Below are positions 45,534-54,486 of a stretch of DNA of 64,000 nucleotides, in pieces. The notes under the pieces were generated by a model. It was not told the DNA's origin. It worked only from the letters and a program-made list of their open reading frames with translations, and did not search any database. The stretch comes from Citrifermentans bemidjiense Bem. GTDB lineage: Bacteria; Desulfobacterota; Desulfuromonadia; Geobacterales; Geobacteraceae. The DNA is taken from positions 3,161,501-3,225,500 of the forward strand of contig NC_011146.1 of assembly GCF_000020725.1 (NCBI RefSeq), given 5' to 3'. A program made the translations under genes and the position numbers. Within the stretch, counting starts at the first letter, position 1, and every line of letters begins with the position of its first letter.

Positions 45534-46982
45534 ATGAAATTCACCGAGCTGCAGATACCAGCGGAGGTCCAAAAAGGGATCGACGAGACCGGTTTCACCC
45601 AATGTACACCAATCCAGGAAAAGGCACTTCCCCTGGCTCTCACCGGGAAAGACGTCGCAGGGCAGGCACAGACCGGCACCGGCAAAACGGCCACCTTCCT
45701 CATCTCCATCTTCACCAAGCTCCTCAGCCAGGCAAAAACCGGCGGCGAACACCATCCCAGAGCCCTAATCCTCGCTCCCACCCGCGAACTGGTGGTCCAG
45801 ATCGAAAAGGACGCCCAGGCACTTGGCAAATACACCGGCTTCAACATCCAGGCGATCTACGGCGGCGTCGACTACATGAAGCAGCGCGACGCCCTGAAGG
45901 CTGGCGCCGACATCGTCATCGGCACGCCGGGCCGCCTCATCGACTACTTGAAACAGAAGGTCTACTCCGTGAAGGACGTCGAGGCGCTGGTCATCGACGA
46001 GGCCGACCGGATGTTCGACATGGGATTCATAGCGGACCTCCGCTTCATCCTGAGAAGGCTTCCCCCCTACGACAAGAGGCAAAACCTCCTCTTCTCCGCG
46101 ACCCTTAACACCCGCGTTATGGAACTCGCCTACGAGTTCATGAACATGCCGGAGAAGGTGTCGGTGACCCCCGAGCAGATGACCGCTGAGCGTGTCGAGC
46201 AGGTGCTCTACCACGTTTCGCGCAAAGAGAAGTTTCCGCTACTCTTAGGCCTGCTCAGGAAGATGGGTATGGAGCGGACCATGATCTTCGTGAACACGAA
46301 GCGCGAGGCGGAGTACCTGCAGGACCGCCTGAACGCGAACGAATTCCCGGGCAAGGTCATCTCTGGCGACGTCGAACAGAGAAAGCGGATGAAGATCCTG
46401 GCGGATTTCAAGGATGGAACCCTTCCCATCATGATCGCCACCGACGTCGCCTCCCGCGGCATTCACATCGAGGGAGTCTCCCACGTCATCAACTATGACC
46501 TGCCCCAGGACTGCGAGGACTACGTGCACCGCATCGGCAGGACCGCACGCGCCGGAGCAGAAGGGATGGCGATCTCGTTCGCGGACGAGGACGGCGCTTT
46601 CTACATCGAGCCGATTGAGGATTTCATCAAGCAGAAGATCCCCACCGAGTGGGCCGAGGACGACATGTTCGTCCACGACTACAAAAGGACCAAGCCCCGC
46701 CCCCGCACCGAGTTGCCTCACGGCAGGGGCGGCAAGCCCGGCGACAGGGGAAGGTCGGGCGACAAAGGAAGACCGGCAGGGCGAGGAAGGTCCGGCTCGG
46801 GGAGCAGCAAACCCGCAGCAGGCGAGAAGAAAGTCGCCGCCGAAAAGCCCGCCACCGAGACAGTCGCAACGGCAGGTGAAGGAACCGAGGCGGCCAAGCG
46901 CAAGAGACCGCGCCGCCGCAAGCCGAAGAAGGCTGCCGAGGGCACCGAGTCCAATCAACCGAGCCAGCCCGATCAGCCGTGA
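45534..46982 (+). CDS. DEAD-box ATP-dependent RNA helicase
   Basis: The 482-residue product has all DEAD-box motifs: Q motif GFTQCTPIQEKALPL, AQTGTGKT (motif I, about 46-53), PTRELVVQ, GTPGRLIDY, DEADRMFDMGF (motif II), SATL, then RGIHIEGVSHVINYDLP and HRIGRTARAG (motif VI). A C-terminal tail of about 95 residues is basic and Gly/Pro/Ala-rich (for example GRGGKPGDRGRSGDKGR), as in RhlB/RhlE-type RNA-binding tails. The next gene overlaps its stop codon (GTGA), so the two are coupled. Confidence 0.94.
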   Translation: MKFTELQIPAEVQKGIDETGFTQCTPIQEKALPLALTGKDVAGQAQTGTGKTATFLISIFTKLLSQAKTGGEHHPRALILAPTRELVVQIEKDAQALGKYTGFNIQAIYGGVDYMKQRDALKAGADIVIGTPGRLIDYLKQKVYSVKDVEALVIDEADRMFDMGFIADLRFILRRLPPYDKRQNLLFSATLNTRVMELAYEFMNMPEKVSVTPEQMTAERVEQVLYHVSRKEKFPLLLGLLRKMGMERTMIFVNTKREAEYLQDRLNANEFPGKVISGDVEQRKRMKILADFKDGTLPIMIATDVASRGIHIEGVSHVINYDLPQDCEDYVHRIGRTARAGAEGMAISFADEDGAFYIEPIEDFIKQKIPTEWAEDDMFVHDYKRTKPRPRTELPHGRGGKPGDRGRSGDKGRPAGRGRSGSGSSKPAAGEKKVAAEKPATETVATAGEGTEAAKRKRPRRRKPKKAAEGTESNQPSQPDQP

Positions 46983-47980
46983 CCGGGAAGGGACGCCCCG
47001 CCAAGAAGTACTCCCAGGCAGGGAGGGTGCATGACGTGATACGCCTCATCGAGGCGCGTCACGGCATCTCCATTTCCGAGCTCGCCGAAGAGACCGGCGT
47101 CAACAAGCGCACCATCCATCGGGACCTCGCCGCCATCCAGGAGGCGGGGTACCCGCTCATTTCCGACTGGCAGGACGGCGAGAAGGTATATCGCTTCCTG
47201 ACCCGCTTCAAGGATGTCCCCCCCATCAGCTTCACGCTGCAGGAGCTTATGACCCTCTCCCTGCTCCGCTCCCAGCTCGACCTGCTCAAGGGAACCCCGT
47301 TCCTTGAGGACATGCAAAGCGTCTTCAGAAAGGTGAACTCCGTCCTGCCGCCGCGGCTCGCCGCGCACATGGAGCGGATAGCCGAGGTCTCCCTGCCGCT
47401 TTTGCAGGGAAAGCGCGATTACAGCCGCTGCGCCGAATCGCTGCAAACGATCCGCCACGCCCTTTTGTACCAGCACAGCATCGTCATCACCTACCAGCCC
47501 CCCAACCGCCCCGAGCCGGTGGAGTACCTGGTCGACCCATACACCCTCCTGTTCCAGAAGGGTGGCATTTACTTGTTGGGCTACGCGCAACAGCGCCAGG
47601 CCTTGCGCACCTTCGCCGTCGAGCGTATCGCCAAGGTCGAGCCGCGCCAGGAACGCTTCGAGATTCCCGAGGGGTTCCGTCCCGGGCAGGCTTTGGGCGG
47701 CGCCTTCGGCATCGTGGCCGAGCCTCCCATGGACGTGGTGATACACTTTTCGGCCGGCATCGCCCACGCCATCAAGGACCGCGTCTGGCACGCCTCCCAG
47801 CAGGTAAAAGAAGAGCGGGACGGCTCGCTTACCCTCACCTTCCACGCCGGCGGCAAGATGGAGATCCTTTCCTGGCTCCTTTCCTACGGCGCCCACGCCG
47901 AACTCATCTCCCCCCCCGAACTGCGCGAGGAACTGACCCGCCTGGTGCAGGACACCTCCCGACTGTACCAGACCGCGTAG
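46979..47980 (+). CDS. WYL-domain transcriptional regulator (DeoR/HTH_11 type)
   Basis: The 333-residue protein has an N-terminal winged HTH (RVHDVIRLIEARHGISISEL, then AEETGVNKRTIHRDLAAIQE at about 36-55) and a WYL domain (about 150-235, with VEYLVDPYTLLFQKGGIYLLGYA). A C-terminal WCX extension (about 250-330) ends VQDTSRLYQTA. WYL regulators often sense nucleic-acid ligands. It starts with GTG overlapping the helicase TGA, an unusual pairing that suggests a shared RNA-stress role. Targets unknown. Confidence 0.88.
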   Translation: MTGKGRPAKKYSQAGRVHDVIRLIEARHGISISELAEETGVNKRTIHRDLAAIQEAGYPLISDWQDGEKVYRFLTRFKDVPPISFTLQELMTLSLLRSQLDLLKGTPFLEDMQSVFRKVNSVLPPRLAAHMERIAEVSLPLLQGKRDYSRCAESLQTIRHALLYQHSIVITYQPPNRPEPVEYLVDPYTLLFQKGGIYLLGYAQQRQALRTFAVERIAKVEPRQERFEIPEGFRPGQALGGAFGIVAEPPMDVVIHFSAGIAHAIKDRVWHASQQVKEERDGSLTLTFHAGGKMEILSWLLSYGAHAELISPPELREELTRLVQDTSRLYQTA

Positions 47981-48111
47981 GCTCCTTCCGGCACCTAGCT
48001 CGGCGCCTTCTTTTGTTTTAGTTTTCGGTTGTTCTTATTGACATTGGGCCACACTCTGGTGAAATCTCTTTTTGCAGCATGAAAGAAAGTCAATCTTTAC
48101 GGGGGATGCCC

Positions 48112-48852
48112 ATGTCTCCAATCAGAAGATTTGGCACCGATCGATTCTCCCTACCTATTAGTACACCCGGACCTCTGGGGCATCAGGATGCAGCTTCTCC
48201 AGATTCTCCAGAATGGGTTATAGGTGAGACACCTGGTCCTTTAGGTTTTAATGATTATGCCGATCCTTCATACAGATTCCGAATTGAAGATGGTAACAGC
48301 TGCAGATTGACTGACAAAGTACCAGTTCCACAACATATCAATCGCGGGTTAACAGCCCCCTCACCTGATTTTCTAGTCCTACTACTTGGCAAACCACGTG
48401 AACTCTACTCCAATGAATGTGAACGAGTAACTAACCCAATTCTCGCTTCGCAGATGTTAGTGTCGCAGGTGGGTCCATTTAAAGTACACGGACTGCGCCC
48501 GGCAATTGAGAGTCTAAAAATGATCTTAAATGAGATAAGACAAGAGCATCCAAATGTATATGCTTCATTGGGATCTTCCGGGATGCTCTGTTGCCGTAAA
48601 CAGCGAGGATCTCCACGGATTAGCAGTCACTCTTGGGGAACCGCAATTGACATCAATATAAAGGGAGCACTCGATGAACGAGGAGACGGCAGAGTACAAT
48701 ATGGGTTGACCTTGATTGCTCCCTTTTTCAATCGTTACGGGTGGGTTTGGGGTGCTGCATTTCGTAAGGAGGACGGGATGCACTTTGAAGCCAGCAAAAG
48801 CAAGCTCCTACAGTGGGAAGCGGAAGGAAAGATCCACAGTCAGCGTACGTGA
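48112..48852 (+). CDS. M15-type peptidase domain protein with N-terminal TPGPLG repeats
   Basis: The 246-residue product has no signal peptide. Near the N-terminus the motif TPGPLGHQDAA is repeated about 25 residues later as TPGPLGFNDYADP. The C-terminal domain (about 130-235) has the M15 / VanY-type zinc peptidase signs SHSWGTAIDIN (Ser-His-x-x-Gly-x-Ala-x-Asp form) and a final GMHFEASK with the third ligand His. Such enzymes cut peptidoglycan cross-links. I chose ATG 48112 because GGGGG lies 6 nt upstream; an ATG at 48079 has no ribosome site. TTGACA at 48038 may be the promoter. Use of AT-rich codons differs from the neighbours. Role as an exported effector is inference. Confidence 0.78.
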   Translation: MSPIRRFGTDRFSLPISTPGPLGHQDAASPDSPEWVIGETPGPLGFNDYADPSYRFRIEDGNSCRLTDKVPVPQHINRGLTAPSPDFLVLLLGKPRELYSNECERVTNPILASQMLVSQVGPFKVHGLRPAIESLKMILNEIRQEHPNVYASLGSSGMLCCRKQRGSPRISSHSWGTAIDINIKGALDERGDGRVQYGLTLIAPFFNRYGWVWGAAFRKEDGMHFEASKSKLLQWEAEGKIHSQRT

Positions 48853-48939
48853 AGGAGTAGCTAACCCACCGGGTTTAATCCGTACACGAAAGTGTGTGGG
48901 TAGTGCGAGGGCCGCGCTTGCCACAAAAGGAGGCACAGC

Positions 48940-49554
48940 ATGAGTACACGAAGGACCAAACTAGCAGTGGTATGCGCATTGTTAACGATCGGAGTGCCAG
49001 CTTCTTTAGGAGCAGAATCCATTTACACTTCTTTAAAAGAGGAAGATTGCCATAATCCACCTTTGGCTATTTCTGCTGCTTACGATGCTGATGATCTCAC
49101 TGTCCAAGAGTGTGCAGCTCCAAAGGGATGGAGGCTCTTTGTGGTTTCTTCTGAAGAGAGGTCATGGGTAGATATCAGTCGAGGTTCTTTTCTATGGAGC
49201 ACCGAAAGAGCGGTGGTGTACGAAAATTCATTCGGTTTATTTCCCAATGTCGGAAGCGCAGTAGCTGAGTGGATGGTTGCAGGAGATGGGCGGCTATCTT
49301 CATTAATCTTTCGAATCTCCGCTCAGGATCCGAATCTGCCTGTCGCTGGCGGTAACGTTCGACGGGTCTCTCGACTCCTCGTCATCGATCTGCGAGACAA
49401 GGAGCCAACTTCCTGCGGACTAGCTAAAACCAATCAAGAAGCAAGAAACCTTGCGGCTAGGGGACGGTTATGCAGAGAGAAGTTGCCACAGAAGAAGTTT
49501 CGTTCACCCTCACCGTCAGTGCCGGGCGGCAAGAGCCTGCGGCGTCCTGCATGA
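48940..49554 (+). CDS. Exported protein of unknown function next to the M15 peptidase
   Basis: The 204-residue product has a signal peptide (LAVVCALLTIGVPASLGA, cut near AES). The mature part has two Cys pairs (EDCHNPP, VQECAAP and later TSCGLAK, RLCREK) and no domain I recognise. AAAAGGAGG precedes the ATG. It lies 87 nt after the M15 gene and 24 nt before another exported protein. The position suggests a periplasmic partner or immunity protein, but nothing in the sequence proves it. Confidence 0.65.
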   Translation: MSTRRTKLAVVCALLTIGVPASLGAESIYTSLKEEDCHNPPLAISAAYDADDLTVQECAAPKGWRLFVVSSEERSWVDISRGSFLWSTERAVVYENSFGLFPNVGSAVAEWMVAGDGRLSSLIFRISAQDPNLPVAGGNVRRVSRLLVIDLRDKEPTSCGLAKTNQEARNLAARGRLCREKLPQKKFRSPSPSVPGGKSLRRPA

Positions 49555-49578
49555 ATAACCAGTCGACCAAGGAAAATA

Positions 49579-50109
49579 ATGGCCCTTCTCAGATCGCTGA
49601 TTATCGAGTCGATAATCTTCTTCATTCTTGTTTTAACTGAAGCTAATGGCTCATATGGCAAAGAGGGCCTTGCCACTTTAGAGGGCCGATGGCAGGTGGT
49701 CGGAGTACGTATCGACGAGACACTTATGAGAACGCCTAATTACAACATCAACGATCCGGCACTCATGGGCCGATGGATCAAGATTACTAAGAACAAAATC
49801 ACAACGAACTTGCCTGAAAAATCAAAGTGTCAGACTCCAAGCATAAAAGCAGAAACTTCTACGATTTCAGATTTGATCAACCTGACTATGGGGAGAACAG
49901 ATTACAACCAAGACGAGCCTAATAAGTTCCGTTTGCCAGAAAACCCGAACGAGAAGCGGGAAGTGCTCTGGGTAACCTGTACAGAAGGAGACATTGGCCC
50001 CGATTACCCATTCGGACCAGAAAACTACAACTGGATCGCCCGCCTTTCGGACAACAAACTCGCACTGCGCTGGTACGACAACACCATCCTGCTGTTAAAG
50101 CGCCAGTAA
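49579..50109 (+). CDS. Exported small protein of unknown function, lipocalin-like start
   Basis: The 176-residue product has an N-terminal signal or membrane anchor (SLIIESIIFFILVLTEANG). The mature part begins LEGRWQVVGVRIDETL, like the first strand of lipocalin-type beta barrels, and ends IARLSDNKLALRWYDNTILL, like the last strands. Two Cys are seen. AAGGAAAA precedes the ATG. It is the third gene of the 48-50 kb cluster and is convergent with the TAXI gene across the minisatellite. Confidence 0.62.
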   Translation: MALLRSLIIESIIFFILVLTEANGSYGKEGLATLEGRWQVVGVRIDETLMRTPNYNINDPALMGRWIKITKNKITTNLPEKSKCQTPSIKAETSTISDLINLTMGRTDYNQDEPNKFRLPENPNEKREVLWVTCTEGDIGPDYPFGPENYNWIARLSDNKLALRWYDNTILLLKRQ

Positions 50110-50222
50110 CCGATACCCAAGTACGCCCCGGACACAGCTCTACAGAACCTTGCACTCTCCTGACTCCTCTCCTACGGCGCCCACGCCCTCCCCCCCATTT
50201 ACACAAAATCCTTCACACGCCC

Positions 50223-50642
50223 TTCGTAGTCGCGGGTACGAGCTTCGTAGGCGCGGGTACGAACTTCGTAGTCCCGGGTACGAGCTTCGTAGTCGTGGGT
50301 ACGAACTTCGTAGTCGCGGGTGCGAGCTTCGTAGTCGCGGGTGCGAGCTTCATAGTCGTGGGTGCGAGCTTCGTAGTCGTGGGTGCGAGCTTCGTAGTCG
50401 TGGGTGCGAGCTTCGTAGTCGCGGGTGCGAGCTTCGTAGTCGTGGGTGCGAGCTTCGTAGTCGTGGGTGCGAGCTTCGTAGTCGTGGGTGCGAGCTTCGT
50501 AGTCATGGGTACGAGCTTCGTAGTCGTGGGTGCGAGCTTCGTAGTCGAAGGTACGAGCTTCGTAGTCGAAGGTACGAGCTTCGTAGTCGTGAGTACAAGC
50601 GTGGGAATCGGGGGTGTAAGCGTCGTGGACGTGGGTTTATCC
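50223..50642. repeat. 21-bp minisatellite, about 18 full and 2 degenerate units
   Basis: The unit TTCGTAGTCGTGGGTGCGAGC repeats head to tail at an exact 21-nt period from 50223. Eighteen units match well and the last two (from 50601) are degenerate. Variation is mainly CGCGGG / CGTGGG and GGTAC / GGTGC, with two GAAGG units near the end. Because 21 is a multiple of 3, long open frames exist on both strands, encoding FVVVGAS, LRSRGCE or KLAPTTT repeats; none has a convincing ribosome site. It lies between two convergent genes. Confidence 0.95.
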
Positions 50643-50690
50643 GGCAGTTATCGTTTTGCATCCGCGCAATCCGCGTGCGATGCCTTTGAT

Positions 50691-52031
50691 TCAAGGGGTT
50701 TTTGCGTACCTCTCCCTGACGAACGCGATGTGATCGCGGAGCACGTAAAACTGGTCGGCGAACGACAGCGGTATCTTCATCTTGTTCACCTCCGCCTCGA
50801 TCTCATCGAGCCGCTTGAGGGTTTCTTCCCTCTCCTCGGCGGAGTGCTGTGCCAGGAGGGTTCTTTCCAGCGCGATAAGGTTGCCGTACCAGCGGTAGAT
50901 GCGCGATCTGACCCGCCAGTTGTAGAGCGCAGGCACGAGTTTCAGGCCGGGTATGAGCAGCACAACGATAGGGACGAACACCACGAGGAACCTGTCCACC
51001 AGTGTCGCCAGCCAGAAAGGAAGATAACGGTAGAGAAACTTTTTGCCGGAGGTGTAGTACCTTAACGCGTCCTCGCTGAGCCGATACTCGTGCTCCACCG
51101 GCGCGGGGAATTCCCCTGCACGCTGCAACAGCGTGGCGCGGCCATGAACCTCCCTCGCTGCCTCGATCAGAAGATCGGAAAGCGCGGGGTGGAGGGTGTC
51201 ACGTGCCACAAGATCGACCGTTGGCGCTATCAGGTGAACGTCGGATGTCGGCACATTCCTGCCGAAGTCCAAAGCGCCCATCGGGATGACCAATTGATTC
51301 AGGTAAGGGTAGCGACGCGAGTATGCTTCAGCCTGAACAAAATTGAAAAGATGCACGCCCGGGCTCCAGATGAGGCTACGCATATCGCCGGGAGTCGCCG
51401 AATCACCCATGAGAAAAGCAGCGTCAGCCTTTCCATCGATAAGGGCCCAAGTAGCAGCTTCTCCGCTTATGTCGAGGAGCGTTGCGTTCCTGGCGTCGAT
51501 ACCGTTCGCCTTGAGGAGTTCCATGGCAACGGCCCGGGTGCCGCTCCCTTCCGGGCCAATGGCCAGCCGCTTCCCTGCAAGTTCCGAGACAAGGGTGATC
51601 GGCTTGGCCGCACTGTAGAAAAGAGCGAGAGGTTCGTTAAAGACACTGCCAAGGGAGAAGAGCCGGTCGATCTGCTTCCCCTTGGCGAGCCCCCCCTGGA
51701 CGAAGCCGACGTCGACCTTGGAGGATGGACTGAGCAACCGGTTCAGGTTCTCCAGAGAGCCGTTTGAAGGGAGGATGACGAGCTTAACCCCCTTCTTCGC
51801 CAGCGCCTTTTGGTATTTCTCCGCGTTGAGCTGGAAGATGCTCCCTTTCGGCCCGGTCGTTATGGTGAGCGTGTTGGGCGGCGCCGGGCGCATAAACCGG
51901 TAGGCCGCGCAGATGCCAAGGGCAGTCACCAACAGAACTGGCAGCACGGTGACAACGAGATCGCGTAGCGAAATCCGGGTGAAGCGGGCAAATGGCCTCA
52001 TGGCCGCCAATATCTTGATGTTCTCGTTCAT
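50691..52031 (-). CDS. TAXI-family TRAP-type solute-binding protein, membrane-anchored
   Basis: The 446-residue product has an N-terminal membrane segment (VVTVLPVLLVTALGICAAY) and a TAXI / NMT1-like binding domain (about 50-310), with LTITTGPKGSIFQLNAEKYQ and VGFVQGGLAKG. A second membrane segment (VVFVPIVVLLIPGLKLVPAL) and a helical cytoplasmic tail follow. This is longer than the roughly 320-residue soluble TAXI proteins. No TRAP permease genes are next to it, so it may be an orphan sensor or binding protein. AAAGGAG precedes the ATG. Confidence 0.82.
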   Translation of the reverse strand: MNENIKILAAMRPFARFTRISLRDLVVTVLPVLLVTALGICAAYRFMRPAPPNTLTITTGPKGSIFQLNAEKYQKALAKKGVKLVILPSNGSLENLNRLLSPSSKVDVGFVQGGLAKGKQIDRLFSLGSVFNEPLALFYSAAKPITLVSELAGKRLAIGPEGSGTRAVAMELLKANGIDARNATLLDISGEAATWALIDGKADAAFLMGDSATPGDMRSLIWSPGVHLFNFVQAEAYSRRYPYLNQLVIPMGALDFGRNVPTSDVHLIAPTVDLVARDTLHPALSDLLIEAAREVHGRATLLQRAGEFPAPVEHEYRLSEDALRYYTSGKKFLYRYLPFWLATLVDRFLVVFVPIVVLLIPGLKLVPALYNWRVRSRIYRWYGNLIALERTLLAQHSAEEREETLKRLDEIEAEVNKMKIPLSFADQFYVLRDHIAFVRERYAKTP

Positions 52032-52162
52032 AACTCCTTTGCACTCCGGGACCAGATCAAGCTTCAGGACAGGGTTCTAGCATATTTTAGTCTTACGGTT
52101 TATCAGATTTTATCCGTAGATGTTTCCGATTTGATCCGTGTGCAACGCCTTTTGCAAAATAA

Positions 52163-53230
52163 CTACTTTAACTTTAAGTCCTTTTTTACCGACTTGACGA
52201 ACTTGCCGAAATCGCGGTCCTTCTTTCTCTTTTCCGCATAAGACATCTGGTGGAACTCTGACTCTTCGGTGAGTTTAAGGTAGTTCTCCAGATGCTCCCT
52301 CTTTATCGCACCGGATTGCACGGCCTCGTGGACAGCGCAACCGGGCTCGCCGGAATGGCTGCAATCCCGAAAGCGGCAGCTGGATGACAGGGTAGTGATG
52401 TCGGAGTGGCTGACGCCCAAGCCCTCCGCCGCTCCCAAGATGCCGAATTCGCGCATCCCCGGGTTGTCGATCACGAGCGCGCCTGAGTCCAGCCGTATCA
52501 GCTCCCGCCGTACCGTGGTATGCCGCCCTTCCCCGCTCTCGCTAACTGACTTGGTTTCCAGCTTTTCCAGCCCGATCAACTGGTTGATCAGCGTGCTCTT
52601 GCCAACCCCCGACGAGCCGACGAAGCAATAGGTCTTCCCAGGGAGCAACAGCCGGGTCAGATCATCCACACCGTCCCGCGTAATGTTGCTCAACGTCAGT
52701 ATCGGCGCGGTGATGCCAGCAGAACGTATTTCCGCTATCTGCGCAGCTACGACCTCAGGAGCAACCAAATCCGTCTTGGTTAGCAGAATGCAGGGCTCAG
52801 CCCCGCCATCCAGCACCATAACGAGGTAGCGCTCCAGCCGGTTCACATTGAAATCGAAATGGCACGACTGCACGATCACCACATAGTCCAGATTGGAAGC
52901 GATCATCTGGTACTCGATGGCGTCACCGGCGGACTTTCTGCGCAGCAGCGTCCTTCGCTCCAACAGCGCGCGCACCACCCCAACGTCGTCACCCGGCGCC
53001 TTCTCCAGACAGACCCAATCGCCAACGCAGGGGAGCTCCTGGGAGAGGTGATGGCGGTGCAGATAACCCCCTGCCACCCTTCCCCGGAAAGCATGTGTCT
53101 CATCCACGAGCAACAACTGGTCGCGGTCCACAGCAGCAACGCGGGCAATATGGTCCGTTGCCATATCTGCCGCCTGCTGCTCAAACCAGTCGTTCCAGCC
53201 AAGCCCATTCAATTCGATGTGCTTATCCAT
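52163..53230 (-). CDS. rsgA: Ribosome small-subunit-dependent GTPase RsgA
   Basis: RsgA is a circularly permuted GTPase in late 30S assembly. The 355-residue product has an OB domain (about 30-110), then G4 TKTD (about 150), G1 GSSGVGKST (about 206-214), G3 DNPGMREF (about 257) and a C-terminal zinc knuckle CRFRDCSHSGEPGC (about 289-302). AAGGAGG precedes the ATG at 53230. It stands alone in an accessory region, so it may be a second copy; no other is in the window. Confidence 0.93.
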   Translation of the reverse strand: MDKHIELNGLGWNDWFEQQAADMATDHIARVAAVDRDQLLLVDETHAFRGRVAGGYLHRHHLSQELPCVGDWVCLEKAPGDDVGVVRALLERRTLLRRKSAGDAIEYQMIASNLDYVVIVQSCHFDFNVNRLERYLVMVLDGGAEPCILLTKTDLVAPEVVAAQIAEIRSAGITAPILTLSNITRDGVDDLTRLLLPGKTYCFVGSSGVGKSTLINQLIGLEKLETKSVSESGEGRHTTVRRELIRLDSGALVIDNPGMREFGILGAAEGLGVSHSDITTLSSSCRFRDCSHSGEPGCAVHEAVQSGAIKREHLENYLKLTEESEFHQMSYAEKRKKDRDFGKFVKSVKKDLKLK

Positions 53231-53305
53231 GAATCTCAGCCTCCTTGAATCGCACCATCTCTCAAGTCGCCACAACTCCCAAACTAGCTCGAACTATGAC
53301 AGCAA

Positions 53306-53818
53306 TCAGTCATCTGTAACATAAATCAACCTGCTCGTGTCAAAACCAAGTGCTGCAGCTTTTGCAATCAATCGGTTTCTCACCTCTGTCTGCATCGCAG
53401 GAGTTCTAGACAGAATCCATAAATATGATTTGTCGGGACCACAGACGAGAGAATATTGATAGTTGTCTTGATCAAGATCCATAACAACATAGGAGCCGTA
53501 AAAAGGTCCGAAGAATGACACCTTCAGGTAACCCTTGCTCAGCTCTTCGACAAAATACGCCTTACCAACGGCTTCCTTCCACTTGTCCTTCTGAGCTGAA
53601 TAGCCGCGATTGATCATCTTCAGCCCGCCGTCCTCCCGCAACGCATACTCAGCGGAGACACGTGTCAGGCCACGTTCAAAGGAATGTTCCAAGCGCGCAA
53701 TCTCATACCACTTCCCCAGGTACCTGTGAATATCGAAGTTATCGACCGGCTTCACATTCTCAGGTACTCCCACACAACCGGTGAAGAGCAAAGACAACAA
53801 CAGCGATAACTTTTTCAT
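53306..53818 (-). CDS. Blc-type outer-membrane lipocalin lipoprotein
   Basis: The 170-residue product has a short lipoprotein signal (KKLSLLLSLLFTGC) and a bacterial lipocalin fold: YLGKWYEIARLEHSFERGL, then SVVMDLDQDNYQYSLVCG-type strands and ILSRTPAM. Bacterial lipocalins bind fatty acids or phospholipids in the envelope. ATG at 53818 or 53824 are both possible; AGGA spacing favours 53818. It lies between rsgA and the toxin-antitoxin pair. Confidence 0.9.
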   Translation of the reverse strand: MKKLSLLLSLLFTGCVGVPENVKPVDNFDIHRYLGKWYEIARLEHSFERGLTRVSAEYALREDGGLKMINRGYSAQKDKWKEAVGKAYFVEELSKGYLKVSFFGPFYGSYVVMDLDQDNYQYSLVCGPDKSYLWILSRTPAMQTEVRNRLIAKAAALGFDTSRLIYVTDD

Positions 53819-53861
53819 AGGCATGCTTCCTTGCCCTCTCGTCGGTACACTGTTTATTTAT

Positions 53862-54161
53862 TCACTTTTCTGGATGTTTGTCGGTGACTAATCTCAATTC
53901 CAATCGGCATCCAAGAGCGTGAGCGTATTTTTCCAACGTCGCTATTGATGGGGAGTGTTTCCCTCTCCCAGATTCAAGACGGGCGACAGCAGATTGAGTT
54001 GTGCCGATACGTTCAGCAATTTCAGCTTGTGTAACACCCGCGGCGGCACGTGCCTTGAGAAATTGGTCGAGGAAATGAAACTCCTCGTTCAACCGATCAT
54101 ATTCATCTTTTACATCTTCGCGCTCAAGTGCGCGGGCTTTAAGTTCTTTGTGAGTTAGCAT
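53862..54161 (-). CDS. HigA-like antitoxin, XRE family
   Basis: The 99-residue product has a C-terminal XRE helix-turn-helix (AGVTQAEIAERIGTTQSAVARLESGRG, first 20 at about 42-61). The N-terminal 35 residues are helical and charged. It overlaps the upstream toxin gene by 23 nt, the toxin-first order of HigBA modules. It should neutralise the toxin and repress the operon. A palindrome lies at the promoter. Confidence 0.85.
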   Translation of the reverse strand: MLTHKELKARALEREDVKDEYDRLNEEFHFLDQFLKARAAAGVTQAEIAERIGTTQSAVARLESGRGKHSPSIATLEKYAHALGCRLELRLVTDKHPEK

Positions 54162-54480
54162 TTTTGAACTCCTTCATTCTTCGCCGAGCTGTTTCAAGTT
54201 CTCTTGGCGGCGTCTTGTCCGATTTCTTGACGAACTGGTGCAAGATCACGATTTTTCGGCCGATCATCGTACAGTAGAAAACCCGAGCAATTCCTTCTGT
54301 GGATTTCAGACGCAGTTCAAATAATCCTTCCCCCATGGCGCGGGTGTGAGGCATGCCAAGATCAGGACCGTGGACCTCCATCCTGTCGGCGTATCGGAGA
54401 TAGCGGCCAAGAAAACCAGCTGGCATGGCAAGGATCTCTTCTTGCACTGAATCATTGAAGTAAGTGATCGTCCAAGTCAT
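54139..54480 (-). CDS. RelE/HigB-like toxin (Gp49-like)
   Basis: The 113-residue product is of the phage-derived Gp49 / HigB-like RelE superfamily, mRNA interferases. Seen are the strand DLGMPHTRAMGEGLFELRL, followed by GIARVFYCTMIGRKIVILHQFVKK (first 20 at about 62-81), with the basic and aromatic residues usual in this fold. The start codon lies at or next to the predicted transcription start, with no clear ribosome site. The antitoxin gene overlaps its 3' end. Confidence 0.85.
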   Translation of the reverse strand: MTWTITYFNDSVQEEILAMPAGFLGRYLRYADRMEVHGPDLGMPHTRAMGEGLFELRLKSTEGIARVFYCTMIGRKIVILHQFVKKSDKTPPRELETARRRMKEFKNANSQRT

Positions 54481-54486
54481 GGCAGC

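Noticed and set aside
50223-50642. CRISPR array
   Set aside because: The 21-bp units are joined head to tail with no spacers, so it is a minisatellite.
50295-51065. Protein-coding gene spanning the minisatellite on the plus strand (also 50150-50689 plus and 50213-50506 minus)
   Set aside because: The open frames follow from the 21-nt period. There is no ribosome site and the long one continues antisense to the TAXI gene.
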